Source of the DNA: Undibacterium parvum
GTDB lineage: Bacteria; Pseudomonadota; Gammaproteobacteria; Burkholderiales; Burkholderiaceae_D
NCBI RefSeq assembly: GCF_003955735.1
Contig: NZ_CP034464.1
Coordinates: 4,030,001 to 4,094,000 of the forward strand
Length of the DNA: 64,000 nucleotides
Direction: 5' to 3'
In this document: positions 1 through 7,164 of the stretch, piece by piece
Layout: each line of letters opens with the position of its first letter
Position numbering within the stretch: the stretch's first letter is position 1
Program-made: the position numbers and the translations under genes
The notes under the pieces: model-generated
Told to the model about the DNA's origin: nothing
Database searches by the model: none
What the model saw: only the letters and a program-made list of their open reading frames with translations

Positions 1-343
1 ATTCAACTTCAAAAATCAAAGTCGCGTTCGCTGGGATTACGCCGCCCGCGCCGCGAGGGCCGTAACCGAGTGCCGAAGGGATAGTCAAGACACGGGTGCC
101 GCCGATTTTCATGCCTTGCACGCCTTCATCCCAACCCTTGATGACTTGGCCTGCGCCCAGCGCGAAAGAAAATGGAGTGCCACGGTCTTTGCTGGAATCG
201 AATTTTTTACCGGCGCTGCCATCGGCATTTTGCAACCAGCCAGTGTAATGTACGTCTACGTTATTGCCCGCTTGCGCTTCGGCACCGGTGCCGACAACTT
301 TATCTTCGTATTGCAAACCGGATACGGTAGTGATGCTAGTCAT
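1..343 (-). CDS. FKBP-type peptidyl-prolyl cis-trans isomerase (3' end cut by window)
   Basis: The minus strand from the ATG at 343 reads [20 protein letters not shown] and continues with [39 protein letters not shown] and [12 protein letters not shown]. These are the classic single-domain FKBP core motifs: the Y, F-D, V-I and W of the ligand pocket and the GYG loop. About 114 codons are visible and single-domain FKBPs are 110-120 residues, so only the last few codons are missing. There is no signal peptide, so it should be cytoplasmic and act as a proline isomerase/foldase. A ribosome-binding site (AAGGA) sits just upstream of the ATG. It is transcribed divergently from the propeller gene at 680. 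Family call is sure; the exact paralogue is not. Confidence 0.95.
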   Translation of the reverse strand, partial: MTSITTVSGLQYEDKVVGTGAEAQAGNNVDVHYTGWLQNADGSAGKKFDSSKDRGTPFSFALGAGQVIKGWDEGVQGMKIGGTRVLTIPSALGYGPRGAGGVIPANATLIFEVE

Positions 344-366
344 GATGATGTCCTTAGATGTGTTTT

Positions 367-451
367 AGGGCTTAAACAAAACCGCCCCAGCGTGGTGCTA
401 GCGTACTATGTTCGGCGCTACGCCTGGCTGGAATAATTTTGCCTAAGCCCT
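367..451. repeat. MITE-like palindromic element, copy 1
   Basis: The ends form an inverted repeat: AGGGCTTAAACAAAAC on the left and ATTTTGCCTAAGCCCT on the right. The interior holds CCGCCCCAGCG, CTAGCGTACT and TTCGGCG. The same ends and interior recur at 28759-28869, in the gap between hutC and hutU. It fills most of the 336-base gap between the divergent FKBP and propeller genes. It has no coding capacity of its own. I infer a non-autonomous mobile or REP-like element; no target-site duplication was clear. Confidence 0.7.
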
Positions 452-679
452 TTGTTTGATGAAAAAACTGGCGCAATTGTAGACCAAAATCGCGTCAGGC
501 TCAGCGCGCGGCGCGGCTTGCTTTCGTAAAAAATGCGTAAAATTGAGTAAGCGTGCTTGATTTTTCGCAAAATAGTGTAAAAAGAAGCAGGCTTTTTATG
601 GATAGCTGAGCTTGCCCTGCCTAGGCGCGGTAAAATACGCCTTATCAATTTTGTTCATTTTTTTAAAGCGGTAAACTAC

Positions 680-1654
680 ATGCAGCTTCGTTTTATAGCT
701 TTATCTTTGGTGTTATCTTCGCTGTTGTCCGCACTGTTTCAAGACGCTAAGGCTGATGTGGTGGTGGTACTTAATTCTCGCGATGCCACCGTGACTTTAC
801 TCGATCAGGAAACTCAGAAAGAGCTAAGCAGCTTTCCTATCGGTAAAGAGCCACATCATTTAATGGCCACACCGGATAATAAATCCCTGATCGTGGCCAA
901 CGCAGTTGGTGATGAGTTGGTGTTTCTCGATCCTAAGACCGGGCAGATACAAAGACGCATCAAAGATGTGGCCGATCCGTATCAGATCGGTTTTTCGCCG
1001 AATCAAAAATGGTTTATCTCTAATTCGCTCAGACTCGACCGCGTTGATTTTTATAAATACGACGGCAAGGATTTTACGCTAGTCAATCGCACCCCTTTAG
1101 CTAAACTGCCTAGTCATATGGCCTTTGATGCCGCCAGCACCACGGTCTTCATCACCCAGCAGGGCAGTGATCAAGTCTCGGCGATCGATCTGGCAACGCA
1201 AAAAGTAAAATGGACTATCCCCGTCGGCAAACTGCCAGCCGGTATCGTCATGACGCCGGACGATAAGCATTTGCTAGTCGGTATCATGGGTAAGAATTAT
1301 GTCGAGGTCATAGACTGGCGTACTCAAAAAACCGTCAAGCGCATTACCGCAGGCGAAGGCACGCATAATTTCCGATCCATGGGCGATAAGCGCCACGTGT
1401 TCGTATCTAACCGTACTTCCAATACCATCAATATCATCGATCAAGTGACGCTGGAAAACGTAGGCACCATACCAGTGCCGGGCGGCCCTGATTGTATGGA
1501 GTTGAGCGCCGACGGTAAAACCCTGTGGGCCACGCTGCGCTGGATTAAAAAAGTTGCAGTAATCGATGTCGCCAGCAAAAAAGTCATCAAGCTCATTCCT
1601 GTCGGTCGTTCACCGCATGGCGTGTACTTCTATGACCGTGCGCCGAATATGTAA
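680..1654 (+). CDS. Exported YVTN-type beta-propeller repeat protein
   Basis: A 324-residue protein with an N-terminal signal peptide (MQLRFIALSLVLSSLLSALF, cut near AKA-D). The rest is repeated blades of the form V-x-VLNS-x-D-x-TV-x-LLD, P-x-G-x-x-P and LS-x-DGKTLW, the pattern of YVTN/lactonase-like seven-bladed propellers. No catalytic residues can be assigned. The protein is probably periplasmic and binds a ligand or partner. Its stop codon overlaps the start of the deacetylase-like gene (TAATG), so the two are translationally coupled. The overlap series continues through the next two genes, which suggests a common envelope or lipid-related role. The specific function is not recognised. 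Confidence 0.85.
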   Translation: MQLRFIALSLVLSSLLSALFQDAKADVVVVLNSRDATVTLLDQETQKELSSFPIGKEPHHLMATPDNKSLIVANAVGDELVFLDPKTGQIQRRIKDVADPYQIGFSPNQKWFISNSLRLDRVDFYKYDGKDFTLVNRTPLAKLPSHMAFDAASTTVFITQQGSDQVSAIDLATQKVKWTIPVGKLPAGIVMTPDDKHLLVGIMGKNYVEVIDWRTQKTVKRITAGEGTHNFRSMGDKRHVFVSNRTSNTINIIDQVTLENVGTIPVPGGPDCMELSADGKTLWATLRWIKKVAVIDVASKKVIKLIPVGRSPHGVYFYDRAPNM

Positions 1655-2475
1655 TGAAGAAACCTGCCCGTCCTGCGCTTAAGCTTGCACTGCTGTGCGC
1701 AGCAGCGCTGGGCGTTGTCGCTACTGCCGACGCGGCCATGACCGTAAGTACGACGGCCACAGGTCGCGCCTGCCAAGGCACTATCTACCTCAGTTTCGAT
1801 ACCGGCAGCCAATCGCAAGCCGAACTCATCGCCCAGACTTTAGCTCGTCACCGTATTAAGGCGACGTTTTTTCTGGCGAATGAAAAAACCTTCAACGGCG
1901 ATTATTCACTAGACCCAGCCTGGGCAACTTACTGGAAACAATTGCAGCAAGACGGCCATGCCTTTGGTAGTCATACTTTTGATCACGTGTATTTTTTGCG
2001 TGATTTGCCCGAAGGACGGGTCGAGGTCAAACCGCAGTTCGGTGCGCAAGCCGGTAAAAAACTGGTTTGGAGCACGCAGCAATATTGCGCCGAGTTGGCG
2101 CGCGTCGATCAGCGTTTTAAGCAATTAACTGGCGTTCAGCTTGATCCCTTGTGGCGCGCCCCCGGTGGCAAACTCAGCCCTCAGCTTGAGAAAGCCGTGC
2201 TCAGTTGTGGCTATCGTCACGTCGGCTGGTCGCCGGCCGGTTTTTCTGGCGATGAATTGCCTAGTGAGAGCTGGAGTAATCCGGCTTTACTCAAGCGCGC
2301 GCTGGATGGCCTAAAAGACGGCGACATCTTCATGGCGCATCTGGGCATCTGGTCGCGCAAGACCGCCTGGGCACCCGAAAACCTGGAACCCTTAATCCAA
2401 GGACTGGAGCAAAAAGGTTTTTGCTTTGCCACCTTGCGTGAACATCCTCTTTATTCTGTAAAAAAACATCCATGA
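1654..2475 (+). CDS. Exported polysaccharide deacetylase-like protein (NodB fold), altered active site
   Basis: A 273-residue protein with a signal peptide ending around ATADA. It carries the NodB-domain motifs in order: IYLSFDTG (motif 1), SHTFDH (motif 2, H-x3-H), LWRAPGGK (motif 3) and DGDIFMAHLG (motif 4). Motif 1 in active enzymes is TFDDG; here the second, metal-binding Asp is Thr, while the first Asp and both motif-2 His remain. It may therefore have altered metal binding or be a specialised carbohydrate esterase. It overlaps the propeller gene before it and the desaturase gene after it (ATGA), so it is the second gene of an operon. The substrate is unknown. Confidence 0.85.
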   Translation: MKKPARPALKLALLCAAALGVVATADAAMTVSTTATGRACQGTIYLSFDTGSQSQAELIAQTLARHRIKATFFLANEKTFNGDYSLDPAWATYWKQLQQDGHAFGSHTFDHVYFLRDLPEGRVEVKPQFGAQAGKKLVWSTQQYCAELARVDQRFKQLTGVQLDPLWRAPGGKLSPQLEKAVLSCGYRHVGWSPAGFSGDELPSESWSNPALLKRALDGLKDGDIFMAHLGIWSRKTAWAPENLEPLIQGLEQKGFCFATLREHPLYSVKKHP

Positions 2476-3476
2476 ATTTTTTAGATCTTTTTGCTAATGC
2501 GCAGGCTTGGATTTTTGAAACCATCGTGCAGCCACTTGTGTTTCAAATCGGCCTAGGTGAGTTCGTTGAAGATGCTTTTCACGGGGTCGAATGGTTTTTG
2601 ATGGGGGTTTGCGAATTGCTAGTGCTGTACATGCTACTGCGTCCCTTGGAAGCGCTGATACCCGTGCATAAAATCACCGATCGCAGTGCGCGCTGGAATG
2701 ATTTTATCTATACCGCCTTGCATCGCTTGGGTATTTTTTCAGTGGCGATTTTTTTGTTGCTCGACCCCTTGCTCGACAGCCTGACGGCCGAGTTGCATCT
2801 GCAGGGCATGAACCCGTTTAATCTGGAAAACCTCTGGCCAACAATGTTGGAATATCCGGTGCTGGTGTTCTGTATTTATTTGCTGGTGCTGGATTTTTTT
2901 GACTACTGGTATCACAGAGCCGAACATCAATTTAACTGGTGGTGGGCGCTGCATAGTCTGCACCACAGCCAGCGCAATATGAATCTGTGGAGCGATAATC
3001 GCAATCACTTATTCGACGATATTTTGCGCGACATCTACATGGGTTTGATCGCGATTGCGATCGGTGTACAGCCGGGCCAATATCTGACACTGGTGGTGTT
3101 GTCGCGCATGCTGCAGAGTCTGCAACACGCCAATGTACGCATCCATTTTGGCCGCATCGGCGAGTATTTGCTGGTCTCACCGCGCTACCATCGTACTCAC
3201 CACGCGATCGGGGTCGGTCACGAAACCCATGGCAAGGGCAGTATAGGCGGGCATAATTTTGCGGTCTTGTTCCCGATCTGGGATGTGCTGTTTGGCAGCG
3301 CTCTATTTATTCAGGAATATTCCATGACCGGCATTCGCGATCAATTAGTCGCGCCAGAGGGCCGCTCACGCGATTATGGGCGCGGCTTTTTCTCGCAACA
3401 ATGGCTGGGCATCAAGCGCTTATTTGGACGCGATGGACCGGAGCAGCAGGTCGTCGCGAGCAAGGAAACGCCATGA
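2472..3476 (+). CDS. Sterol desaturase / fatty acid hydroxylase family membrane protein
   Basis: A 334-residue integral membrane protein. The histidine clusters of the di-iron fatty acid hydroxylase family are visible: DYWYHRAEHQ, LHSLHHSQ, NHLFDD and YHRTHHAIGVGHE. Hydrophobic segments near residues 40-60, 80-100 and 125-150 would place the di-iron site on the cytoplasmic face. Family members introduce a hydroxyl or double bond into lipids or sterol-like molecules, using O2. It starts inside the stop of the deacetylase-like gene (ATGA), and its own stop overlaps the next start, so it is the third gene of a four-gene operon. The actual substrate cannot be read from sequence. Confidence 0.9.
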   Translation: MNFLDLFANAQAWIFETIVQPLVFQIGLGEFVEDAFHGVEWFLMGVCELLVLYMLLRPLEALIPVHKITDRSARWNDFIYTALHRLGIFSVAIFLLLDPLLDSLTAELHLQGMNPFNLENLWPTMLEYPVLVFCIYLLVLDFFDYWYHRAEHQFNWWWALHSLHHSQRNMNLWSDNRNHLFDDILRDIYMGLIAIAIGVQPGQYLTLVVLSRMLQSLQHANVRIHFGRIGEYLLVSPRYHRTHHAIGVGHETHGKGSIGGHNFAVLFPIWDVLFGSALFIQEYSMTGIRDQLVAPEGRSRDYGRGFFSQQWLGIKRLFGRDGPEQQVVASKETP

Positions 3477-4288
3477 ATTTAACTGCGATCGCCCACGCAT
3501 GGGGCAGGGCGCTGCTGGCGCAATTTCATTGGCGTATTTTGTTCTTGAGCCTGCTGCCGTTTTTCTTGTCGCTGGCCTTGTGGGGGCTGGCTTTGTGGTG
3601 GGGCATGCAGGATCTGGTCGATTTTATTCAGGCGTTTTTCGTGAAACACGAAGGATTTAAAACCAGCGGCGCGATCCTGGAATGGACCGGCATGTTGGCA
3701 TTTAAAACCGTGATCGTGCCTTTCATTGCGATGTGGTTGTTGCTACCCTTTATGGTGCTCACCTCCTTACTGGCGACCGCCTTGATGGCGATGCCGGTGA
3801 TTAGCCGGCACGTCAGTCGTGCTACTTATCCTGATCTGGAGCAGCGTCAGGGCGGCTCTTTAATCGGCAGTGTATGGCATTCGGCGAGCTCGTTTTTTAT
3901 TTTTCTGCTGCTCTGGCTAGTGACGCTGCCCTTGTTACTGCTGCCACCCTTGCATTTTGTGGTGCAAGGCTTGTTATTGGGCTGGCTCACCTATCGCGTG
4001 ATGGCTTACGACGCTTTGGCTGAGCATGCCGATGCTGCCGAGCGACTTAGTTTGACGCGCCAGCACCGCACGCCGTTTCTGATCATGGGCACCATCTCTG
4101 GCATCATCGGTGGCGCCCCGATGTTGTTGTGGGTGGGCGGCGTAATGTCCTTCGTGTTCTTCCCGTTTCTGGCGGGACTGGCGATCTGGTTGTACGTGCT
4201 GGTGTTTATCTTTACCGGCCTATGGTTTCAATACTATTGCATGGCCGCCTTACAGCAACACCGAAGCGAAGTAAATCGAGCAAACTAA
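3473..4288 (+). CDS. EI24/CysZ-like integral membrane protein
   Basis: A 272-residue hydrophobic protein with about six membrane segments. The start at 3473 (MNLTAIAHAWGRALLAQ) is preferred because it overlaps the previous stop as ATGA and fits the family; an upstream in-frame start at 3401 would lie deep inside the desaturase gene. Features include an N-terminal amphipathic stretch, long hydrophobic runs, PVISRHVSRATYPDLE, and a C-terminal YRVMAYDALAEHAD segment, as in EI24-domain proteins. The sulfate transporter CysZ belongs to this superfamily, but many members are uncharacterised, so no substrate is assigned. Confidence 0.8.
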   Translation: MNLTAIAHAWGRALLAQFHWRILFLSLLPFFLSLALWGLALWWGMQDLVDFIQAFFVKHEGFKTSGAILEWTGMLAFKTVIVPFIAMWLLLPFMVLTSLLATALMAMPVISRHVSRATYPDLEQRQGGSLIGSVWHSASSFFIFLLLWLVTLPLLLLPPLHFVVQGLLLGWLTYRVMAYDALAEHADAAERLSLTRQHRTPFLIMGTISGIIGGAPMLLWVGGVMSFVFFPFLAGLAIWLYVLVFIFTGLWFQYYCMAALQQHRSEVNRAN

Positions 4289-4322
4289 AAGCAGCCCCGC
4301 TATAGAATGAAACAGGGGCAGG

Positions 4323-4454
4323 GGGAACTTCTAAAAACCCGTTAATCGGGATGCAGCGCAAGGCGCAAACCGGAGCAATACGTCGGTATTGCGAGGATCG
4401 CATTGAACAATCAACGCCGCGATGCGCCCGAGTATGGGGTTTTTAGAAGTTCCC
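4323..4454. repeat. 132-bp MITE-like element with perfect 18-bp terminal inverted repeats
   Basis: The left end GGGAACTTCTAAAAACCC (4323-4340) is the exact reverse complement of the right end GGGTTTTTAGAAGTTCCC (4437-4454). The interior contains GCGCAAGGCGCA and a small palindrome AATACGTCGGTATT. It has no open reading frame. It lies between the EI24-like and CinA-like genes, immediately before a copy of the REP-like palindrome. The layout (terminal repeats plus a G+C-rich interior with a TAC/GTA core) resembles the elements at 367, 28759 and 42819, so these may be one family. Confidence 0.75.
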
Positions 4455-4463
4455 TAGGCTGGA

Positions 4464-4524
4464 GGCGCATATTCCATGCGCTTGTTGGCGGCATCTGGCT
4501 TGTAGGGCGCATGGAATATGGGCC
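4464..4524. repeat. REP-like palindrome, copy R1
   Basis: CATATTCCATGCGC (4468-4481) pairs exactly with GCGCATGGAATATG (4507-4520). Related hairpins with the same GCGCAT-(A/T)-xCCATGCG arm occur at 12240, 30752, 42739, 57097 and 62042, always outside genes. It is an extragenic palindrome that could act as a transcript-end or mRNA-stabilising structure for the upstream operon. Confidence 0.75.
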
Positions 4525-4600
4525 CTGGGCTTGCCTGCTTTTGAATTGATAGACTAGCCGCCTGTGCCGGTTTTTTTTGTGATGCATCAAGGGAGTGAAA

Positions 4601-5386
4601 ATGGCAATTGGTCTCATCATCATCGGTGACGAAATTTTATCCGGCAAGCGTAGCGACAAGCATTTGCCGCAAGTCATACAGATGCTGGCGGCGCGTGGCC
4701 TGCAGCTCGATTGGGCCGAGTATATCGGTGACGATAGGGCGCGCATTATCGCCACCTTGCAACGTAGTTTTGCCAGTGACGATATCGTGTTTTGTACCGG
4801 TGGCATAGGTGCCACTCCGGATGATCACACCCGTCAATGCGCCGCCTTAGCGCTGCAATTGTCTTTGGCATTGCATCCCGAAGCGAAGAAATTGATACAG
4901 CAAAGGATAGTCGAAACCGCGCCGGATACCGGCCAGGCGGTCGATCTGGACAGCCCCGATAATTTGCATAGACTGAAGATGGGCGAGTTCCCGCAGGGCG
5001 CCGCATTGATCCCTAATCCGTATAATAAAATCCCTGGTTTCGCGATTAATAATCATTATTTCGTGCCAGGTTTTCCGGTGATGGCCTGGCCTATGCTGGA
5101 GTGGGTGCTCGATACTCATTACAGCCATCTGTTTCATCAAACCCCATTTGCAGAACAAGCCGTGCTGGTGTTTGAAGCGATGGAGGCAACCCTGACGCCG
5201 ATGATGGAAGCGCTAGAAGCCAAGTACCCGCAGATTAAAGTATTTAGCCTACCCAGCGTTGGCGACGCCAATACCCGTCGCCACATAGAGTTGGGCGTCA
5301 AAGGCGAGCCGACTCAGGTGGCGGCCGCGTTTGCCGACATGCTGGCGGGCTTGGATGGTTTTCATGCCGAGTATCGGCCCGCCTGA
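4601..5386 (+). CDS. CinA-like molybdopterin-binding (MoCF) domain protein
   Basis: About 261 residues. The start at 4601 (MAIGLIIIGDEILSGKRSDK) is chosen because GGGAG lies five bases upstream; a GTG two codons earlier is less well placed. The N-terminal GDEILSG, FCTGGIGATPDDHT and the later PGFPVMAWPM are hallmarks of the MoaB/MoeA/CinA nucleotide- and molybdopterin-binding fold. The C-terminal nicotinamide-nucleotide amidase domain of full CinA is absent, so this is the stand-alone short form common in beta-proteobacteria. The role of this form is not established. Confidence 0.88.
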   Translation: MAIGLIIIGDEILSGKRSDKHLPQVIQMLAARGLQLDWAEYIGDDRARIIATLQRSFASDDIVFCTGGIGATPDDHTRQCAALALQLSLALHPEAKKLIQQRIVETAPDTGQAVDLDSPDNLHRLKMGEFPQGAALIPNPYNKIPGFAINNHYFVPGFPVMAWPMLEWVLDTHYSHLFHQTPFAEQAVLVFEAMEATLTPMMEALEAKYPQIKVFSLPSVGDANTRRHIELGVKGEPTQVAAAFADMLAGLDGFHAEYRPA

Positions 5387-5423
5387 TAAGCTGTTCCTCA
5401 CCATTAGCCATTAGCTTAGCCCC

Positions 5424-6749
5424 ATGTCGAAAATTAAATTCACACTATTCTCCCTGCGCGATCTACTGGTCGCGTTCGGTCCTATGTTGTTGATGATCTT
5501 GGTGGTAGGTGGTTTGGCGTATAAATTGGTCGATCCGGCACCGCCTAGCGATATCGATTTTATTACCGGGCAAGACAATAGTGCCTATGAAGCTTACGCC
5601 AAGCGCTACGCGGCCGAATTGGCGAAGAACCAGATCAGCCTCAACTTGCAGGCCTCGCAAGGATCACAAGAAAATCTAGAGAAAATCAGCGACCCCGATT
5701 CGGTGATAGAAATCGGTTTCGTGCAGAGCGGCTCTACCGATGAGGCTGAGGCGCGCAGCAAGGGCTTAGTCTCGCTGGGGAGTTTGTTTTATGAACCGAT
5801 CTGGATTTTTTACCGCGATAAAAAAGAACTCACTAGCATCACGCAATTTAAAAACAAGCGTATCAATGTAGGCACAGAGGGCATGGGTGGAGCCAGGCTG
5901 TTTAAACAAATTCTTGATGTCAATGGCATGCAAGAAGTAGATGTGCGGCTCTCGCGACTCGCCACCACCCCAGCCACGGTGGCGCTGCTAGAGGGCAAAA
6001 TCGACGCCCTCATCATGAGTTCGGCACCCGATTCTCTGATACTGCAAATGCTGTTGCAGACCCCCGGCATACAGCTGTTTGATTTTACTCAGGCCGAGGC
6101 GTATAGCCGTCGTTTCCCATTTTTATCGCATGTAGTGCTGCCGCGTGGCATCGTCGATTTTGGCAAAAACATCCCCGCGCGTGATGTTCATTTGATTTCG
6201 CCCACCGCCACCCTGGTGGCGCATGAGAGTCTGCATCCGGCGCTGATAGGGCAATTGCTACAGGCTGCGCAAAAAATACATGGCGGCGCTGGTTGGTTCA
6301 GTAAGCAGGGCGAGTTTCCGTCTGACCGTTACACCGAAATCCCGGTAGCGGCGCAGGCTGAGAAATTTTATAAGAATGGCCCGCCATTTTTTCAGCGTTA
6401 CCTGAGCTTTTGGCTGGCCAATTTTGTCGAGCGCATGTGGGTGGTGTTTTTAGCGGCCGGTGCGCTGTTTCTGCCGCTGTCTAAAATCATCCCGCCGCTG
6501 TACGTGTGGCGGATACGTTCACGCGTGTATCAGTGGTATGGCAAATTACGACTGGTCGAGCAGGCCTTGGACGAGGTGGCGCCAGAGCGGCGTCAGCAAG
6601 TAGCGCAACAGCAATTGAAAAATCTTGATGAGATAGAAGAGAAGGTCAATCGCATCTCGATACCGCTCTCGTATGCCGAAGAGTTGTACGGCCTGCGCAG
6701 TCATATCAACTTTGTCCGCAAGCGGGTACAGAGCTTACTTAATACTTAG
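5424..6749 (+). CDS. TAXI-family TRAP transporter solute-binding protein, membrane anchored
   Basis: A 441-residue protein with an N-terminal transmembrane segment (residues about 15-37) rather than a cleaved signal. A periplasmic-binding fold follows (DIDFITGQDNSAYEAYAKRY; INVGTEGMGGARLFKQILD; LLEGKIDALIMSSAPDS). A second transmembrane segment lies near residues 335-355 (MWVVFLAAGALFLPLSKIIP), followed by a charged cytoplasmic tail. TAXI proteins normally supply substrate to a TRAP permease. None is encoded in the window, and the double-anchored form suggests a sensing or membrane-bound role. It follows the CinA-like gene by 37 bases. Confidence 0.85.
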   Translation: MSKIKFTLFSLRDLLVAFGPMLLMILVVGGLAYKLVDPAPPSDIDFITGQDNSAYEAYAKRYAAELAKNQISLNLQASQGSQENLEKISDPDSVIEIGFVQSGSTDEAEARSKGLVSLGSLFYEPIWIFYRDKKELTSITQFKNKRINVGTEGMGGARLFKQILDVNGMQEVDVRLSRLATTPATVALLEGKIDALIMSSAPDSLILQMLLQTPGIQLFDFTQAEAYSRRFPFLSHVVLPRGIVDFGKNIPARDVHLISPTATLVAHESLHPALIGQLLQAAQKIHGGAGWFSKQGEFPSDRYTEIPVAAQAEKFYKNGPPFFQRYLSFWLANFVERMWVVFLAAGALFLPLSKIIPPLYVWRIRSRVYQWYGKLRLVEQALDEVAPERRQQVAQQQLKNLDEIEEKVNRISIPLSYAEELYGLRSHINFVRKRVQSLLNT

Positions 6750-6763
6750 TTAAGCTGATGGTC

Positions 6764-6994
6764 TTATTTGCTGCGTGGCGCTGTTTTGCCGCGCAAGGGC
6801 AGCAGCAATGCACCCAGATTATTGTGATCGATCTCATACATCAAGGCCAATAATCTGCCGATCTCGCCCTTAGGGAAACCCTCGCGCGCGAACCAGCCCA
6901 GATAATGCCCGGGCAAATCGGCAATCAAACGCCCCTGATATTTACCGTAAGGCATTTCACGGCTGACGAGTAGTAAGAGATCTTCGGCTTGCAT
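6764..6994 (-). CDS. DUF3820 family small protein
   Basis: A 76-residue protein with the motif MPYGKYQGRLIADLPGHYLGWF, the signature of the DUF3820 (putative quorum-sensing-regulated virulence factor) family. The compact sequence and lack of a signal peptide indicate a cytoplasmic protein. It is convergent with the TAXI gene, leaving only 14 bases between stops. Its function is unknown; the family call is from the G-K-Y-x-G and L-P-x-x-Y-L-x-W-F pattern. Confidence 0.85.
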   Translation of the reverse strand: MQAEDLLLLVSREMPYGKYQGRLIADLPGHYLGWFAREGFPKGEIGRLLALMYEIDHNNLGALLLPLRGKTAPRSK

Positions 6995-7164
6995 GGTAAT
7001 TCCAACAGTGCTTAGGGCAGGAGCACCAATGTACCCGATTTATGCTGCTTGCGTCACAGAAAAGCCTAGCATTTCTCTACCAAATGCTACAATCTGCGCC
7101 ACGATTTTCTACCCGATATTTACCCGCTCTCTACCCGATACTACCGCAAAAAGAAAGTGCCGCT

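Noticed and set aside
116..436. Plus-strand ORF of 106 codons at the window start
   Set aside because: It is antisense to a clear FKBP gene on the minus strand and its product has no recognisable features.
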